A stretch of 64,000 bases of DNA from CAVOKN01 sp963696505 (GCA_963696505.1 CAVOKN010000026.1:5303-69302); one strand, 5' to 3'. Counted from the stretch's first letter, positions 47,635 through 56,441 are shown. Notes: generated by a model from the sequence alone, not told the origin. A program made the numbers and translations.

Positions 47635-47853
47635 ATGTCGAAGGAAGACGTAATCGAGATGCAGGGGGAGGTCGTCGAAAACCTTCCCAATGCGACATTC
47701 CGGGTCAGGCTCGAAAACGGGCACATGGTATTGGGACACATATCCGGCAAGATGCGCATGCACTACATCCGCATCCTGCCGGGCGACAAGGTGACGGTTC
47801 AGCTCACGCCCTACGATCTGACCAGGGGCCGAATCGTGTTCCGTGCCAAATAG
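47635..47853 (+). CDS. infA: Translation initiation factor IF-1
   Basis: A 72-residue S1/OB-fold protein. EDVIEMQGEVVENLPNATFR and GKMRMHYIRILPGDKVTVQL are conserved. It sits between secY and rpmJ, the usual betaproteobacterial position. It binds the A site during initiation. Confidence 0.98.
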   Translation: MSKEDVIEMQGEVVENLPNATFRVRLENGHMVLGHISGKMRMHYIRILPGDKVTVQLTPYDLTRGRIVFRAK

Positions 47854-47882
47854 GCATCGCAGGAATTCAGCAGGAGAATGAA

Positions 47883-47996
47883 ATGAAAGTGCATGCTTCA
47901 GTCAAGAGAATCTGCCGCAAGTGCAAGATCATCCGCCGCAAGGGAGTGGTGCGCGTGATCTGCGCCGACCCGCGCCACAAGCAGCGTCAGGGTTGA
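47883..47996 (+). CDS. rpmJ: 50S ribosomal protein L36 (zinc-binding)
   Basis: A 37-residue protein, the smallest ribosomal protein. Zinc ligands Cys11, Cys14, Cys27 and His32 are all present (CRKCKIIRRKGVVRVICADP then RH). MKVHASVKRI gives the start, after CAGGAGAATGAA. Its stop codon overlaps the -35 box of the rpsM promoter. Confidence 0.98.
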   Translation: MKVHASVKRICRKCKIIRRKGVVRVICADPRHKQRQG

Positions 47997-48021
47997 TTGG
48001 GCGGCTCGGTTCGCATACAAT
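47993..48021 (+). promoter_or_regulatory. Promoter of the alpha operon
   Basis: TTGATT and TACAAT are separated by 17 bases, with the -35 box overlapping the rpmJ TGA, giving a leader of about 25 bases to rpsM. Confidence 0.7.
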
Positions 48022-48049
48022 TTAATGTTTCGCTTTTCGGGGTGACTGA

Positions 48050-48415
48050 ATGGCCCGTATCGCAGGGGTAAACATTCCCAATCATCAGCATGCAGCGATC
48101 GCGTTGACCGCGATCTACGGCATCGGCCGCACGCGCGCGCAGCGGATTTGCGATGCCGCCGGCATCAAACGCACCAACAAGATGAAGGAATTGTCCGAGA
48201 CCGAACTCGATCGCCTGCGCGAGCAGGTCGGCAAGTTCACCATCGAGGGCGATTTGCGCCGTGAAGTCACCATGAGCATCAAGCGCCTGATGGACCTGGG
48301 CTGCTACCGCGGCGTGCGCCATCGCAAAGGCCTGCCGGTGCGCGGCCAGCGCACCCGCACCAATGCCAGAACGCGCAAGGGCCCGGTCAAGATGGTCTCG
48401 CAGGTCAAGAAGTAG
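48050..48415 (+). CDS. rpsM: 30S ribosomal protein S13
   Basis: A 121-residue head protein. MARIAGVNIPNHQHAAIALT, IYGIGRTRAQRICDAAGIKR and the basic tail GQRTRTNARTRKGPVKMVSQ are typical. First gene of the alpha operon. Confidence 0.99.
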   Translation: MARIAGVNIPNHQHAAIALTAIYGIGRTRAQRICDAAGIKRTNKMKELSETELDRLREQVGKFTIEGDLRREVTMSIKRLMDLGCYRGVRHRKGLPVRGQRTRTNARTRKGPVKMVSQVKK

Positions 48416-48428
48416 AGGATAAGCATAA

Positions 48429-48818
48429 ATGGCCAAGACAGCCACCAAGGTCCGGAAGAAAGTCAAGAAGAACGTTGCCGAGGGCATCGCCCACGTGCAT
48501 GCGTCCTTCAACAACACCATCATCACCATCACCGATCGCCAGGGCAACGCCCTTTCGTGGGCAACTTCCGGTGGCGCCGGCTTCAAAGGCTCGCGCAAGA
48601 GCACGCCCTTTGCTGCCCAGGTCGCCGCCGAAGCGGCTGGCAAGGCGGCGCAGGAGTGCGGCGTCAAGAACCTCGAGGTGCGCATCAAGGGCCCCGGCCC
48701 TGGCCGCGAGTCGGCGGTGCGCGCGCTCAACGCGCTCGGCCTGAAGATCACCAGCATTACCGATGTAACGCCAATTCCCCACAACGGCTGCCGCCCGCCG
48801 AAACGGCGTCGCATCTGA
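48429..48818 (+). CDS. rpsK: 30S ribosomal protein S11
   Basis: A 129-residue platform protein. HVHASFNNTIITITDRQGNA and the C-terminal TDVTPIPHNGCRPPKRRRI are conserved. It lies 13 bases after rpsM. Confidence 0.99.
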   Translation: MAKTATKVRKKVKKNVAEGIAHVHASFNNTIITITDRQGNALSWATSGGAGFKGSRKSTPFAAQVAAEAAGKAAQECGVKNLEVRIKGPGPGRESAVRALNALGLKITSITDVTPIPHNGCRPPKRRRI

Positions 48819-48832
48819 TCAGGAGTTTCAAC

Positions 48833-49462
48833 GTGGCTCGCAATCTCGATCCAAAGTGCCGCCAGTGCCGCCGCGAGGGGGAGAAGCTGTTCCTCAAGGG
48901 CGAGAAGTGTTTTACGGACAAGTGTGCCGTCGAGCGCCGTTCCTATGCTCCCGGCCAGCATGGCCAGAAGTCCGGCCAGCGCCTGTCCGGATTTGGTATT
49001 CAACTGCGCGAAAAGCAGAAGGTGCGCCGCACCTACGGCGTACTCGAAGGGCAGTTCCGCAAGATCTACTTCGAGGCCGAGCGCCGCAAGGGTCAGACCG
49101 GCGAGAACCTGCTGCAGTTGCTCGAAGGCCGGCTGGACAATGTTGCCTACCGCATGGGTTTCGGCGCGTCGCGCTCGGAGGCCCGGCAACTGGTTCGCCA
49201 CAACGGTGTCCTGGTCAATGGCCGGCGGGTGAACATTCCGTCGTACGGAATGCGTCCGGGGGATGTCCTCGAACTGTCCGACAAAGCGAAGCATCACCTG
49301 CGTGTCAAGGGTGCCCTCCAGGCGGCCGAGTCGCGCGGTTTCCCTGAGTGGCTGGAGGTGGACGCAAAGGCCGGCAAGGGCGTGTTCAAGGCATTCCCGC
49401 AGCGCGCCGATCTGCCGCCGACCATCAATGAATCGCTGGTGGTCGAGTTGTACTCGCGCTAA
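48833..49462 (+). CDS. rpsD: 30S ribosomal protein S4 (zinc-finger form)
   Basis: A 209-residue protein starting with GTG after AGGAG. Four N-terminal cysteines (Cys9, 12, 26, 31) make the zinc-binding form, while E. coli S4 lacks them. The S4 RNA-binding domain (RLDNVAYRMGFGASRSEARQ, VRHNGVLVNGRRVNIPSYGM) is intact. In E. coli S4 represses the alpha operon. Unlike many clades, only one rpsD is seen in this window. Confidence 0.98.
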   Translation: MARNLDPKCRQCRREGEKLFLKGEKCFTDKCAVERRSYAPGQHGQKSGQRLSGFGIQLREKQKVRRTYGVLEGQFRKIYFEAERRKGQTGENLLQLLEGRLDNVAYRMGFGASRSEARQLVRHNGVLVNGRRVNIPSYGMRPGDVLELSDKAKHHLRVKGALQAAESRGFPEWLEVDAKAGKGVFKAFPQRADLPPTINESLVVELYSR

Positions 49463-49501
49463 CCCGTCGCGCCCCCACGCAACGCCATTCGAGGATTGCC
49501 G

Positions 49502-50482
49502 ATGCTTGCTACATCTTTGCTCAAGCCGCGCATCATTGACGTCCAGAACCTCTCGCCGGTGCATGCCCGCGTGGTGATGGAGCCGTTCGAGCGCGGTTAC
49601 GGTCACACGCTGGGCAACGCCCTGCGGCGAATCCTGCTTTCGTCGATGCCGGGCTACGCACCGACCGAGGTCAACATCGACGGCGTGCTCCATGAGTATT
49701 CCACCCTCGACGGGGTGCGCGAGGATGTCGTCGATCTGCTGCTCAACCTCAAGGGTGTGGTGCTCAAGCTGCACAACCGCTCGGAGGCGCTGCTGTCTCT
49801 CACCAAGCAGGGCGAGGGCATGGTGACGGCGGCCGACATCGAGACCACCCACGATGTCGAGATCATCAATCCGGATCACGTCATCGCCCACCTCGCACCG
49901 GGGGGCAAACTCGCGATGCAGATCAAGGTCGAGGCCGGCCGCGGCTACGTGCCGGGCAATCTGCGTCCTGATACGGGCGAGACCAAGGGCATCGGCCGCG
50001 TCGTGCTCGACGCCTCGTTCAGCCCGGTGCGCCGCGTGAGCTACCAGGTCGAGGCTGCCCGCGTCGAACAGCGCACCGATCTCGACAAGCTGATCATGGA
50101 CATCGAGACCAACGGTGCCGTAGAGCCCGAGGAGGCGATCCGGTATGCGGCGCGCATTCTGATGGACCAGCTTTCGGTGTTCGCCGATCTCGAAGGCACG
50201 CCGATGGCGGTTGAAAGCTCCAGCAAGCCGACCCAGGTCGACCCCATCCTGCTGCGGCCGGTGGACGATCTGGAACTCACGGTGCGCTCGGCGAACTGCC
50301 TGAAGGCCGAGAACATCTATTACATCGGCGATCTGATCCAGCGCACCGAGACCGAATTGCTGAAAACGCCCAACCTGGGCCGCAAATCGCTCAACGAGAT
50401 CAAGGAAGTGCTTGCTTCCCGCGGCCTCACGCTCGGCATGAAGCTCGAGAACTGGCCGCCCGCGGGCTTGGAAAAGCTCTGA
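49502..50482 (+). CDS. rpoA: DNA-directed RNA polymerase subunit alpha
   Basis: A 326-residue protein. The N-terminal assembly domain includes KPRIIDVQNLSPVHARVVME and GYGHTLGNALRRILLSSMPG. The C-terminal UP-element/activator-binding domain includes SANCLKAENIYYIGDLIQRT and LLKTPNLGRKSLNEIKEVLA. ATG 49502 is preferred over a TTG two codons upstream because GAGGA is well spaced to it. Confidence 0.99.
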   Translation: MLATSLLKPRIIDVQNLSPVHARVVMEPFERGYGHTLGNALRRILLSSMPGYAPTEVNIDGVLHEYSTLDGVREDVVDLLLNLKGVVLKLHNRSEALLSLTKQGEGMVTAADIETTHDVEIINPDHVIAHLAPGGKLAMQIKVEAGRGYVPGNLRPDTGETKGIGRVVLDASFSPVRRVSYQVEAARVEQRTDLDKLIMDIETNGAVEPEEAIRYAARILMDQLSVFADLEGTPMAVESSSKPTQVDPILLRPVDDLELTVRSANCLKAENIYYIGDLIQRTETELLKTPNLGRKSLNEIKEVLASRGLTLGMKLENWPPAGLEKL

Positions 50483-50512
50483 GCGGAACGACATCAAGAA
50501 CAGAGGTTTGAA

Positions 50513-50911
50513 ATGCGCCACCGTCACGGACTAAGAAAACTCAATCGCACGTCGTCGCATCGCCTGGCGATGCTGCGCAACATGACGAACTCGCTGCTGC
50601 GCCACGAGGCGATCAAGACCACGCTGCCCAAGGCGAAGGAATTGCGCCGCGTTGTCGAGCCGATCATCACCCTGGGCAAGAAGCCGAACCTGGCCAACCG
50701 GCGCCTGGCGTTCAACCGCCTGCGCGACCGCGAGATGGTGGTGAAGGTGTTCGACGAACTGGGCCCGCGCTATGCCAACCGCAACGGCGGTTACCTGCGC
50801 ATCCTGAAGTCGGGATTCCGCGTCGGCGACAACGCGCCGATGGCCCTGGTTGAACTTGTCGATCGTCCCGAGGCAGCGGTCGAACCGGTAGCGCAGGCGG
50901 CGGCCGAGTAG
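50513..50911 (+). CDS. rplQ: 50S ribosomal protein L17
   Basis: A 132-residue protein. MRHRHGLRKLNRTSSHRLAM and LRNMTNSLLRHEAIKTTLPK are conserved, and GGYLRILKSGFRVGDNAPMA ends the globular part. A short acidic-alanine tail follows. Last gene of the alpha operon. Confidence 0.99.
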   Translation: MRHRHGLRKLNRTSSHRLAMLRNMTNSLLRHEAIKTTLPKAKELRRVVEPIITLGKKPNLANRRLAFNRLRDREMVVKVFDELGPRYANRNGGYLRILKSGFRVGDNAPMALVELVDRPEAAVEPVAQAAAE

Positions 50912-50931
50912 TCGCCCGCAGGCGGGTTTGA

Positions 50932-50968
50932 AAAGCATAAAGCCGGGCGTTGCCCGGCTTTATGCTTT
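50932..50968. terminator. Bidirectional intrinsic terminator at the end of the alpha operon
   Basis: A perfect 17-base stem AAAGCATAAAGCCGGGC/GCCCGGCTTTATGCTTT around a GTT loop. The A-run and T-run ends allow function on both strands. It ends the ribosomal block and also faces cysH coming from the other side. Confidence 0.9.
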
Positions 50969-51137
50969 CTGGAGGCGAGGGGGCGCTTAGCGCAAAGCCG
51001 CCGGGGAAATCCGCTCTAGTGGCAAGGCCGCGCCGAAAGTCAGCCGCTGGCGCACGGTTCCAGATCGTGGGTCGTTTCGAGCGCCGCGCAGCCGGCGCCC
51101 GATGTCGGATCCCGCCCCCGCGGGTCCGTGAGCCGAA

Positions 51138-51887
51138 CTACGAAGCTTGCGTTGATCCGCGAAGCTTGGCGGCATGCAGCCCGCATTCCTTCGATTCGGG
51201 GCTTTCCCACCACCACCGGCCCGCGCGGATGTCTTCCCCGGGCGCGATGGCGCGGGTGCAGGGTTCGCAGCCGATGCTCGGGTAGCCGCGCTCATGCAGC
51301 GGGTTGTAGGGCACGCCGAAACTCAGGATGTAGGCCCACACCTCGTGCTCTTCCCAGTTCGCCAGTGGGTTGAACTTCTCGACGACGAAGGCGGAATCGA
51401 ATTCCTGCTCCGGCAGGTCGCGCCGCGTCACCGCCTGGGCGCGGCGCAGCCCGGTGATCCAGGCGCGCTTGCCGGCCAGCGCGCGGCGCAGCGGCTCCAC
51501 CTTGCGCACTTCGCAGCAAGCCTTGCGCCCGTCGACGCCCTGGTAGAAGCCGTTGATGCCGTGCTCATGGGTGTAGCGCTCCAGGGCCTCGGCCTGCGGT
51601 GCGAGGATGCGGATGCGTAGGTCGTAGAGATCGCTCACCCGTTGCAACAGGGTATAGGTTTCGCCATGCAGCCGTCCGGTATCCAGGGTGAATACCTCGA
51701 TCTGCGGCGCGTGGCGCGCGATGAGGTCGGTGAGCACCATGTCCTCGGCGCCGAGGCTGGTGCCGAAGCTTGCGGGGGTGTAGTCGTGCACCACGCGGCG
51801 CAGCAGTTCAGCTGCCGCCGCGCTCTTGCGGGCGAGGCCGGACTGCAGGGCGGGGTCGTTGATGTCGAAAGCGGCGCGGGCATTCAT
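51138..51887 (-). CDS. cysH: Adenylyl-sulfate (APS) reductase CysH, iron-sulfur type
   Basis: A 249-residue protein of the PAPS/APS reductase fold. The nucleotide loop SFGTSLGAEDMVL and FTLDTGRLHGETY are seen. Paired cysteines Cys124-Cys125 (KACCEVRK) and Cys207-Cys210 (GCEPC) bind a 4Fe-4S cluster, which marks the APS-using class; Cys235 in ECGLH is the catalytic residue. It reduces APS to sulfite with thioredoxin. Last gene of the sulfur unit, overlapping the DUF934 stop as ATGA. Confidence 0.95.
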   Translation of the reverse strand: MNARAAFDINDPALQSGLARKSAAAAELLRRVVHDYTPASFGTSLGAEDMVLTDLIARHAPQIEVFTLDTGRLHGETYTLLQRVSDLYDLRIRILAPQAEALERYTHEHGINGFYQGVDGRKACCEVRKVEPLRRALAGKRAWITGLRRAQAVTRRDLPEQEFDSAFVVEKFNPLANWEEHEVWAYILSFGVPYNPLHERGYPSIGCEPCTRAIAPGEDIRAGRWWWESPESKECGLHAAKLRGSTQAS

Positions 51888-52429
51888 GCTGTCCTCCCGA
51901 AGTCAGTAGTGGTGGAACGGCGACGGAACAGCGGCAGGGGCTGGTCGATCGCCGCCTGGTAGGACTCGTCGAAGTCGTGGAGGCTGGCGAGGGACGCCTC
52001 GACATCCTGGTCTTCGCGCAGCGCGAAGGCGTCGAAGCCGCTGCGCCGCAGGTAGTGCAACTGGTCGCGCAGCACTTGGCCGATGGCGCGCAACTCGCCG
52101 CGGTAGCGGTAGCGGCGGCGTAGCAGATGGGCGGTGGAATAGCCGCGGCCGTCGGTGGCTTTGGGGAAGTGGATGGCGACCGAAGTCAGCTCCTGGAGAT
52201 CGGCGGCAATGTGCTCCGGCCCCTCGTCGGCGGCGAGCCAGACGCCAAGCGGCCAGCCTTGCTGGTGCTTGTGCTCCAGCAGTTCGCGGCGCCGCGCCTG
52301 CCACACCGCCAGCGGCACCAGCAGCGGGCCGGCAGGCAGGCCGACGCGCTGCGGCGTTTCGTTTTCGGCCAATTGAAGGACTGTCCACTCGTCCTCGGCA
52401 ATGCTTTCCTGCTTGATGATGCTAGCCAT
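51884..52429 (-). CDS. DUF934 protein linked to sulfite reduction
   Basis: A 181-residue protein of the DUF934 family, regularly found between cysI and cysH in beta- and gammaproteobacteria. It shows LPAGPLLVPLAVWQARRREL, DLQELTSVAIHFPKATDGRG and YSTAHLLRRRYRYRGELRAI. Its biochemical role is not established; a helper in electron delivery or assembly of the sulfite reductase is guesswork. The ATG at 52429 is preferred over the TTG two codons earlier and overlaps the cysI stop by eight bases. It is translationally coupled on both sides. Confidence 0.85.
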   Translation of the reverse strand: MASIIKQESIAEDEWTVLQLAENETPQRVGLPAGPLLVPLAVWQARRRELLEHKHQQGWPLGVWLAADEGPEHIAADLQELTSVAIHFPKATDGRGYSTAHLLRRRYRYRGELRAIGQVLRDQLHYLRRSGFDAFALREDQDVEASLASLHDFDESYQAAIDQPLPLFRRRSTTTDFGRTA

Positions 52430-54118
52430 GGGCAACTCTCCTGTGGGTTTGGGGGTGTTCGTAGACGCCGGCCTTGAACGGCGCCAGACCGATGCGGCGC
52501 ACGGTGTCGATGAAGCGCTCGTCTTCGTGACGCTGCGTCAGATAGGTCTGAATCAGACTTTCCACCACGTCCGGCATCTGCTCCGCGGCGAAGGAGGGAC
52601 CGATCACCGTGCCGATGGCGGCGTCCGCGCCGTACAGGCCGCCGGCGTCTCCGCCCACTGTTACCTGATACCACTCCTCGCCGTGCTTATCGACGCCCAG
52701 CACGCCGATGTGGCCGACGTGGTGGTGGCCGCAGGAGTTCATGCAGCCGGAGATGTTGAGCGTGATCTCGCCGATGTCGTGCAGATAGTCCAGGTCGTCG
52801 AAGCGCTGCTGGACCGCCGCCGCGATCGGTATCGACTTGGCATTGGCCAGGCCGCAGAAGTCGCCGCCGGGGCAGCACACCACGTCGGTCAGCAGGCCGA
52901 TGTTGGGTGTCGCCAGCCCCGCCGCCTCGCGCCTGCACGCCACAGTGCGAAGAGGTCGGACTTGCGCACCTCGCCCAGCACCAGGTTCTGCTCGTGGCTC
53001 ACCCGCACCTGGCCGAAGCTGAAGGCATCCGCCAGGTCGGCCACCTGTTCCAGTTGCTCGGACGTCACGTCGCCCGGCGCGCCGCCGGTGGGCTTGAGCG
53101 AGAGCGTGACGGCGGCATAACCGCCGATGCGGTGGCGGCGCACGTTGCGCCGGTGCCAGGCGGCGAAGGCCTTGTCCTCCCGCAGGCGGGCGGCGATCTC
53201 GAAGTCCTCGTCCGCCAGGATGGCATAGTCAGGCTTGAGGAAGCGGTGCCGCACGCGGTCGAACTCCTCCTGCGGGACGGTCGACGGGCCGTCCTTGGTG
53301 TGCGCCCACTCCGCCTCCACCTGGCGCGCGAATTCCTCGGCGCCCAGCGCTTTGACCAGGATCTTGATCCGCGACTTGTAGAGCTTGTCGCGCCGCCCGT
53401 AGCGGTTATAGACGCGGCAGATCGCCTCCAGGTAGGTGAGCACATGCTTGCGCGGCAGGAACTCGCGGATCACGCTGGCGATCAGCGGCGTACGACCCAT
53501 GCCGCCGCCGGCGAACACCTTCACGCCGAGCTCGCCCGCCGGGCTGCGCAGGATCTGGAAGGCGACGTCGTGCAGCGGCAGCACCGCCCGGTCCGCCCGT
53601 GCGCCGCTCACCGCCACCTTGAACTTGCGCGGCAGGTAGGCGAATTCCGGATGCAGCGTTGACCACTGGCGCAGGATCTCCGCCAGCGGCCGCGGGTCGG
53701 CGATCTCGTCCTCGGCGATTCCCGCGTAGGCGTCGGTGGTGATGTTGCGGATGCAGGAGCCGCTGGTCTGGATCGCGTGCATGTCCACCTCGGCGATTTC
53801 CTCCAGGATGTCCGGCACGTCCTCCAGGCGCGGCCAGTTGAGCTGGAAGTCCTGGCGCGTGGTGAAATGGCCGAAGCCGCGGTCGTAGCGCCGCGCGACC
53901 TCAGCCAGCTTGCGCAACTGCGGCGCCGACACCCCGCCATAGGGAATGGCGATGCGCAGCATGGGTGCGTGGCGCTGCAGGTAGAGGCCGTTCTGCAGCC
54001 GCAGCGGGCGGAAGTCGTCGTCGCTCATCTGGCCGGCGAGGAAGCGCCGTGTCTGGTCGCGGAACTGGGCGGCGCGTTGGCGGACGATGCGGCGGTCGGT
54101 TTCGTCGTATTGGTACAT
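52422..54118 (-). CDS. cysI: Nitrite/sulfite reductase hemoprotein CysI-type (apparent frameshift near the C-terminus)
   Basis: About 564 residues after correction. The two ferredoxin-like half domains include GLYLQRHAPMLRIAIPYGGV, FTTRQDFQLNWPRLEDVPDI and GGMGRTPLIA. The siroheme/4Fe-4S cysteines are in DVVCCPGGDFCGLANAKS and ISGCMNSCGHHHVG. The reading frame changes between FALWRA and REAAGLATPNIGLLTD (52929-52939), either two extra or one missing base. The protein converts sulfite to sulfide. Without a cysJ flavoprotein next door, electrons may come from ferredoxin. Start MYQYDETDRRIV. The second gene of the operon after tauE. Confidence 0.9.
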
Positions 54119-54138
54119 GGGCTTCTCCAAGTTCTTGC

Positions 54139-54921
54139 TCAGGTCCAGAGGGGCGCGGTGAGGCGGGCGCCGATTGCCACCAGCATGGTTGCCAGCACCG
54201 GGCGCAGCACCGCCTCCGGCACCTTCACCGCCAGCCGGCTGCCGAGCCAGATGCCGGGCAGCGAGCCGACCAGCAGGCTCGCCAGCAGCGCCCAGTCGAT
54301 ACTGCCCAGCCACCAGTGGCCCAGGCCGGCCACCAGGGTCAGCGGCACCGCATGGGCGATGTCGGTACCGACGATGCGCACCGTGGCGAGCCGCGGGTAA
54401 AGAAAGAGGAGCGCGGTGACGCCCAGCGCACCGGCTCCAACCGATGAGATCGATACGAGGACGCCGAGCAAGGCGCCGATGGCGACGGTGGCGTTACCTG
54501 CCGCCGTCCCCTGGACACTGACTTTCCTCTGCTGTGCCCAGGCGAGCAGGCGCTGGCGCAGCAGCAGCGTCGTGGCAGTCAGCAGCAGGGCGGTACCCAG
54601 CACCGCCGAGACGAACTGCGTCACCTGCGGGCTGCGCAGGTCGAACTGGCTGAGCATCGCGAGGGTGATCGCCGCGGCGGGCAGGCTGCCTGCCGCGAGC
54701 CTCGCGACTATGCGCCAATCGACCGAGCCGCTGCGGGCATGTACCGCTGTTCCGGCCGTCTTGGTCACCGCGGCGTAGAGCAGGTCGGTGCCGACGGCGG
54801 TGGCCGGATGGACGCCGAACAGCAGCACCAGCAGCGGCGTCATCAGCGCGCCACCGCCCATGCCGGTCAGCCCGACCACCGCGCCGACCGCGAAACCCGC
54901 CAATGAGTACGATCCGTCCAT
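54139..54921 (-). CDS. TauE/SafE-type sulfite/sulfonate exporter-like membrane protein
   Basis: A 260-residue protein with about eight transmembrane helices. Family repeats are visible: VGAVVGLTGMGGGALMTPLL and LGVLVSISSVGAGALGVTAL, each with the small-residue G-x-G motif. It lies 20 bases upstream of cysI, is the first gene of the sulfur operon and is divergent from cysB. It may move sulfite or another sulfur oxyanion, but the direction (export or import) cannot be read. Confidence 0.85.
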   Translation of the reverse strand: MDGSYSLAGFAVGAVVGLTGMGGGALMTPLLVLLFGVHPATAVGTDLLYAAVTKTAGTAVHARSGSVDWRIVARLAAGSLPAAAITLAMLSQFDLRSPQVTQFVSAVLGTALLLTATTLLLRQRLLAWAQQRKVSVQGTAAGNATVAIGALLGVLVSISSVGAGALGVTALLFLYPRLATVRIVGTDIAHAVPLTLVAGLGHWWLGSIDWALLASLLVGSLPGIWLGSRLAVKVPEAVLRPVLATMLVAIGARLTAPLWT

Positions 54922-55017
54922 GCTGTGCTCCGATGAAGTGGAACGAAGCCTAGCAATTGGCTATAGATCGGATAAATACTTTTATGGCACTAATAAAGAA
55001 CCTATAGTTATTAAACG
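54922..55017. promoter_or_regulatory. Divergent regulatory region between the sulfur operon and cysB
   Basis: A markedly AT-rich 96-base gap in a GC-rich window, with two CTATAG hexamers about 40 bases apart and A/T runs (GGATAAATACTTTTATGG, ATAAAGAACCTATAGTTATT). Such composition fits CysB-type LysR binding at a divergent promoter pair. Exact boxes are not resolved. Confidence 0.55.
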
Positions 55018-55959
55018 ATGAACCTCCAGCAACTCAGATACGTCGTCGAAGTCGCCCGCCGCAATCTCAACGTGTCCGAGGCGGCGCTGGCCCTGTTCAC
55101 CTCCCAGCCCGGCGTCTCCAAGCAGATCCGTCTGCTGGAGGAGGAACTCGGCGTGGATATCTTCGTGCGCCGCGGCAAGCGCCTGGTGGCGCTGACCGAG
55201 CCGGGGGAGCAGGTGCTGGCCATCGCCCGCCGCCTGCTGCGGGAACTGGAAAACCTGAAGCAGGTGGGCAGCGAGTTCAGCCAGGAATCGAGCGGCAGCC
55301 TCACCATCGCCACCACCCACACCCAGGCGCGGTATGCGCTGCCGCGGGTCATCGCCGAATTCGCCCGGCGCTATCCCAAGGTGCGCCTGGGGCTACGCCA
55401 AGGCAACCCGACCCAGATCTGCGACTACGTGGTCTCCGGCGAGGCCGACCTCGCCATCGCCACCGAGGCCATCGAGCACTACGAGGATCTGCTGATGCTG
55501 CCCTGCTACCAGTGGAACCGCTGCGTCGTCGCGCCCCCCGGGCATCCGATCCTGGAGGCCAAGCCGCTGACGCTGGAGGCCATCGCCCGCCACCCCATCG
55601 TCACCTACGACTTCGCCTTCGCCGGCCGCAGCCAGATCAACAAGGCCTTCGCCGCCCGCGGCCTCGCGCCCAACGTCGTGCTCACCGCCATCGATACCGA
55701 CGTCATCAAGACCTACGTCGCCCTGGGTCTGGGGATCGGCATCGTCGCCGCCATGGCCTACGACGAAGCCGCCGACCCGGGCCTGCGGGCGGTGGACGCC
55801 TGTCACCTCTTCGAATGGGCCACCACCCGCATCGGCCTGCGTCCCAACGACTACCTGCGCGGCTATACCTACGAGTTCATCGAACTCTTCGCGCCGCAAT
55901 TGAATCGCAGGATGGTGGAGGCTGCGCTGCGTGGCGGGGGGACGGATCCGGGACTGTAA
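55018..55959 (+). CDS. cysB: LysR-family sulfur regulator CysB
   Basis: A 313-residue LysR-type regulator. The winged helix-turn-helix is at 1-60 (MNLQQLRYVVEVARRNLNVS, LFTSQPGVSKQIRLLEEELG). The effector domain has the CysB signatures TTHTQARYALPRVIAEF, VTYDFAFAGRSQINKAF and GLGIGIVAAMAYDE. CysB binds N-acetylserine/O-acetylserine and activates cysteine biosynthesis genes. Divergent position to tauE-cysI-DUF934-cysH supports direct control of that unit. Confidence 0.95.
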   Translation: MNLQQLRYVVEVARRNLNVSEAALALFTSQPGVSKQIRLLEEELGVDIFVRRGKRLVALTEPGEQVLAIARRLLRELENLKQVGSEFSQESSGSLTIATTHTQARYALPRVIAEFARRYPKVRLGLRQGNPTQICDYVVSGEADLAIATEAIEHYEDLLMLPCYQWNRCVVAPPGHPILEAKPLTLEAIARHPIVTYDFAFAGRSQINKAFAARGLAPNVVLTAIDTDVIKTYVALGLGIGIVAAMAYDEAADPGLRAVDACHLFEWATTRIGLRPNDYLRGYTYEFIELFAPQLNRRMVEAALRGGGTDPGL

Positions 55960-56118
55960 GGGCAGAACGCGCGGTCGAATGAGGCGGGCGCAAGAGGCAT
56001 GTGCGACGCCGAGCTACGGCGTCTGACTTTGCTGCTCCAAGGGCTGGCGGGCATGCAAAGGCGTCGGCCACGCCCCTTTCCATTCCCTGCCCGCGGCTGC
56101 CTTCCAGGCCGGTGCCGG

Positions 56119-56343
56119 CTAGGAGCCGTGGAGCCCCTTGAGCGCAATCGTCATCAGCAGAATCAGGCCGGCTTCGCCGGAGATCGTCTTGTGCTCGGCC
56201 TGAGCCTGCCGAGGTCCGGCGGCAGGGGGGGCGAACTGAATAGCCATCCAGGGAGGAAGTTCTTCCGGCGTTTGCGGGACCGGATTGCCCGGAACAGGGA
56301 CGAGCAGGCAGGCCACCAGGCCCATCGAAAGGATTCGTTGCAT
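56119..56343 (-). CDS. Small secreted or membrane peptide behind an FNR-type promoter
   Basis: A 74-residue product with an N-terminal hydrophobic segment that looks like a signal peptide (MQRILSMGLVACLLVPVPG), a proline-rich middle and a second hydrophobic stretch at the C-terminus (GEAGLILLMTIALKGLHG). No family is recognised. Alternative ATGs lie at 56367 and 56388. What supports it as a gene is the upstream perfect TTGAT-N4-ATCAA site with a correctly spaced AATACT box on the same strand. The ribosome-binding site is only a G-run. Function is unknown; oxygen-limitation control is inferred. Confidence 0.45.
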   Translation of the reverse strand: MQRILSMGLVACLLVPVPGNPVPQTPEELPPWMAIQFAPPAAGPRQAQAEHKTISGEAGLILLMTIALKGLHGS

Positions 56344-56400
56344 AGTCCGGCCCCCCGGAATGCTCATGGGTAGCACGATGTTGCGCAACCCAGGCCGTGG

Positions 56401-56441
56401 AGTATTTCACGGATTGCTGTGACAGAGTTGATACACATCAA
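56401..56441 (-). promoter_or_regulatory. FNR/ANR box with class II promoter geometry
   Basis: TTGATACACATCAA (56428-56441) is a perfect match to the FNR consensus TTGAT-N4-ATCAA. On the minus strand, AATACT (56401-56406) lies 21 bases further on, close to the 22 expected for a class II FNR promoter, pointing at the small peptide gene. On the plus strand no -10-like hexamer stands at that distance. Confidence 0.65.
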
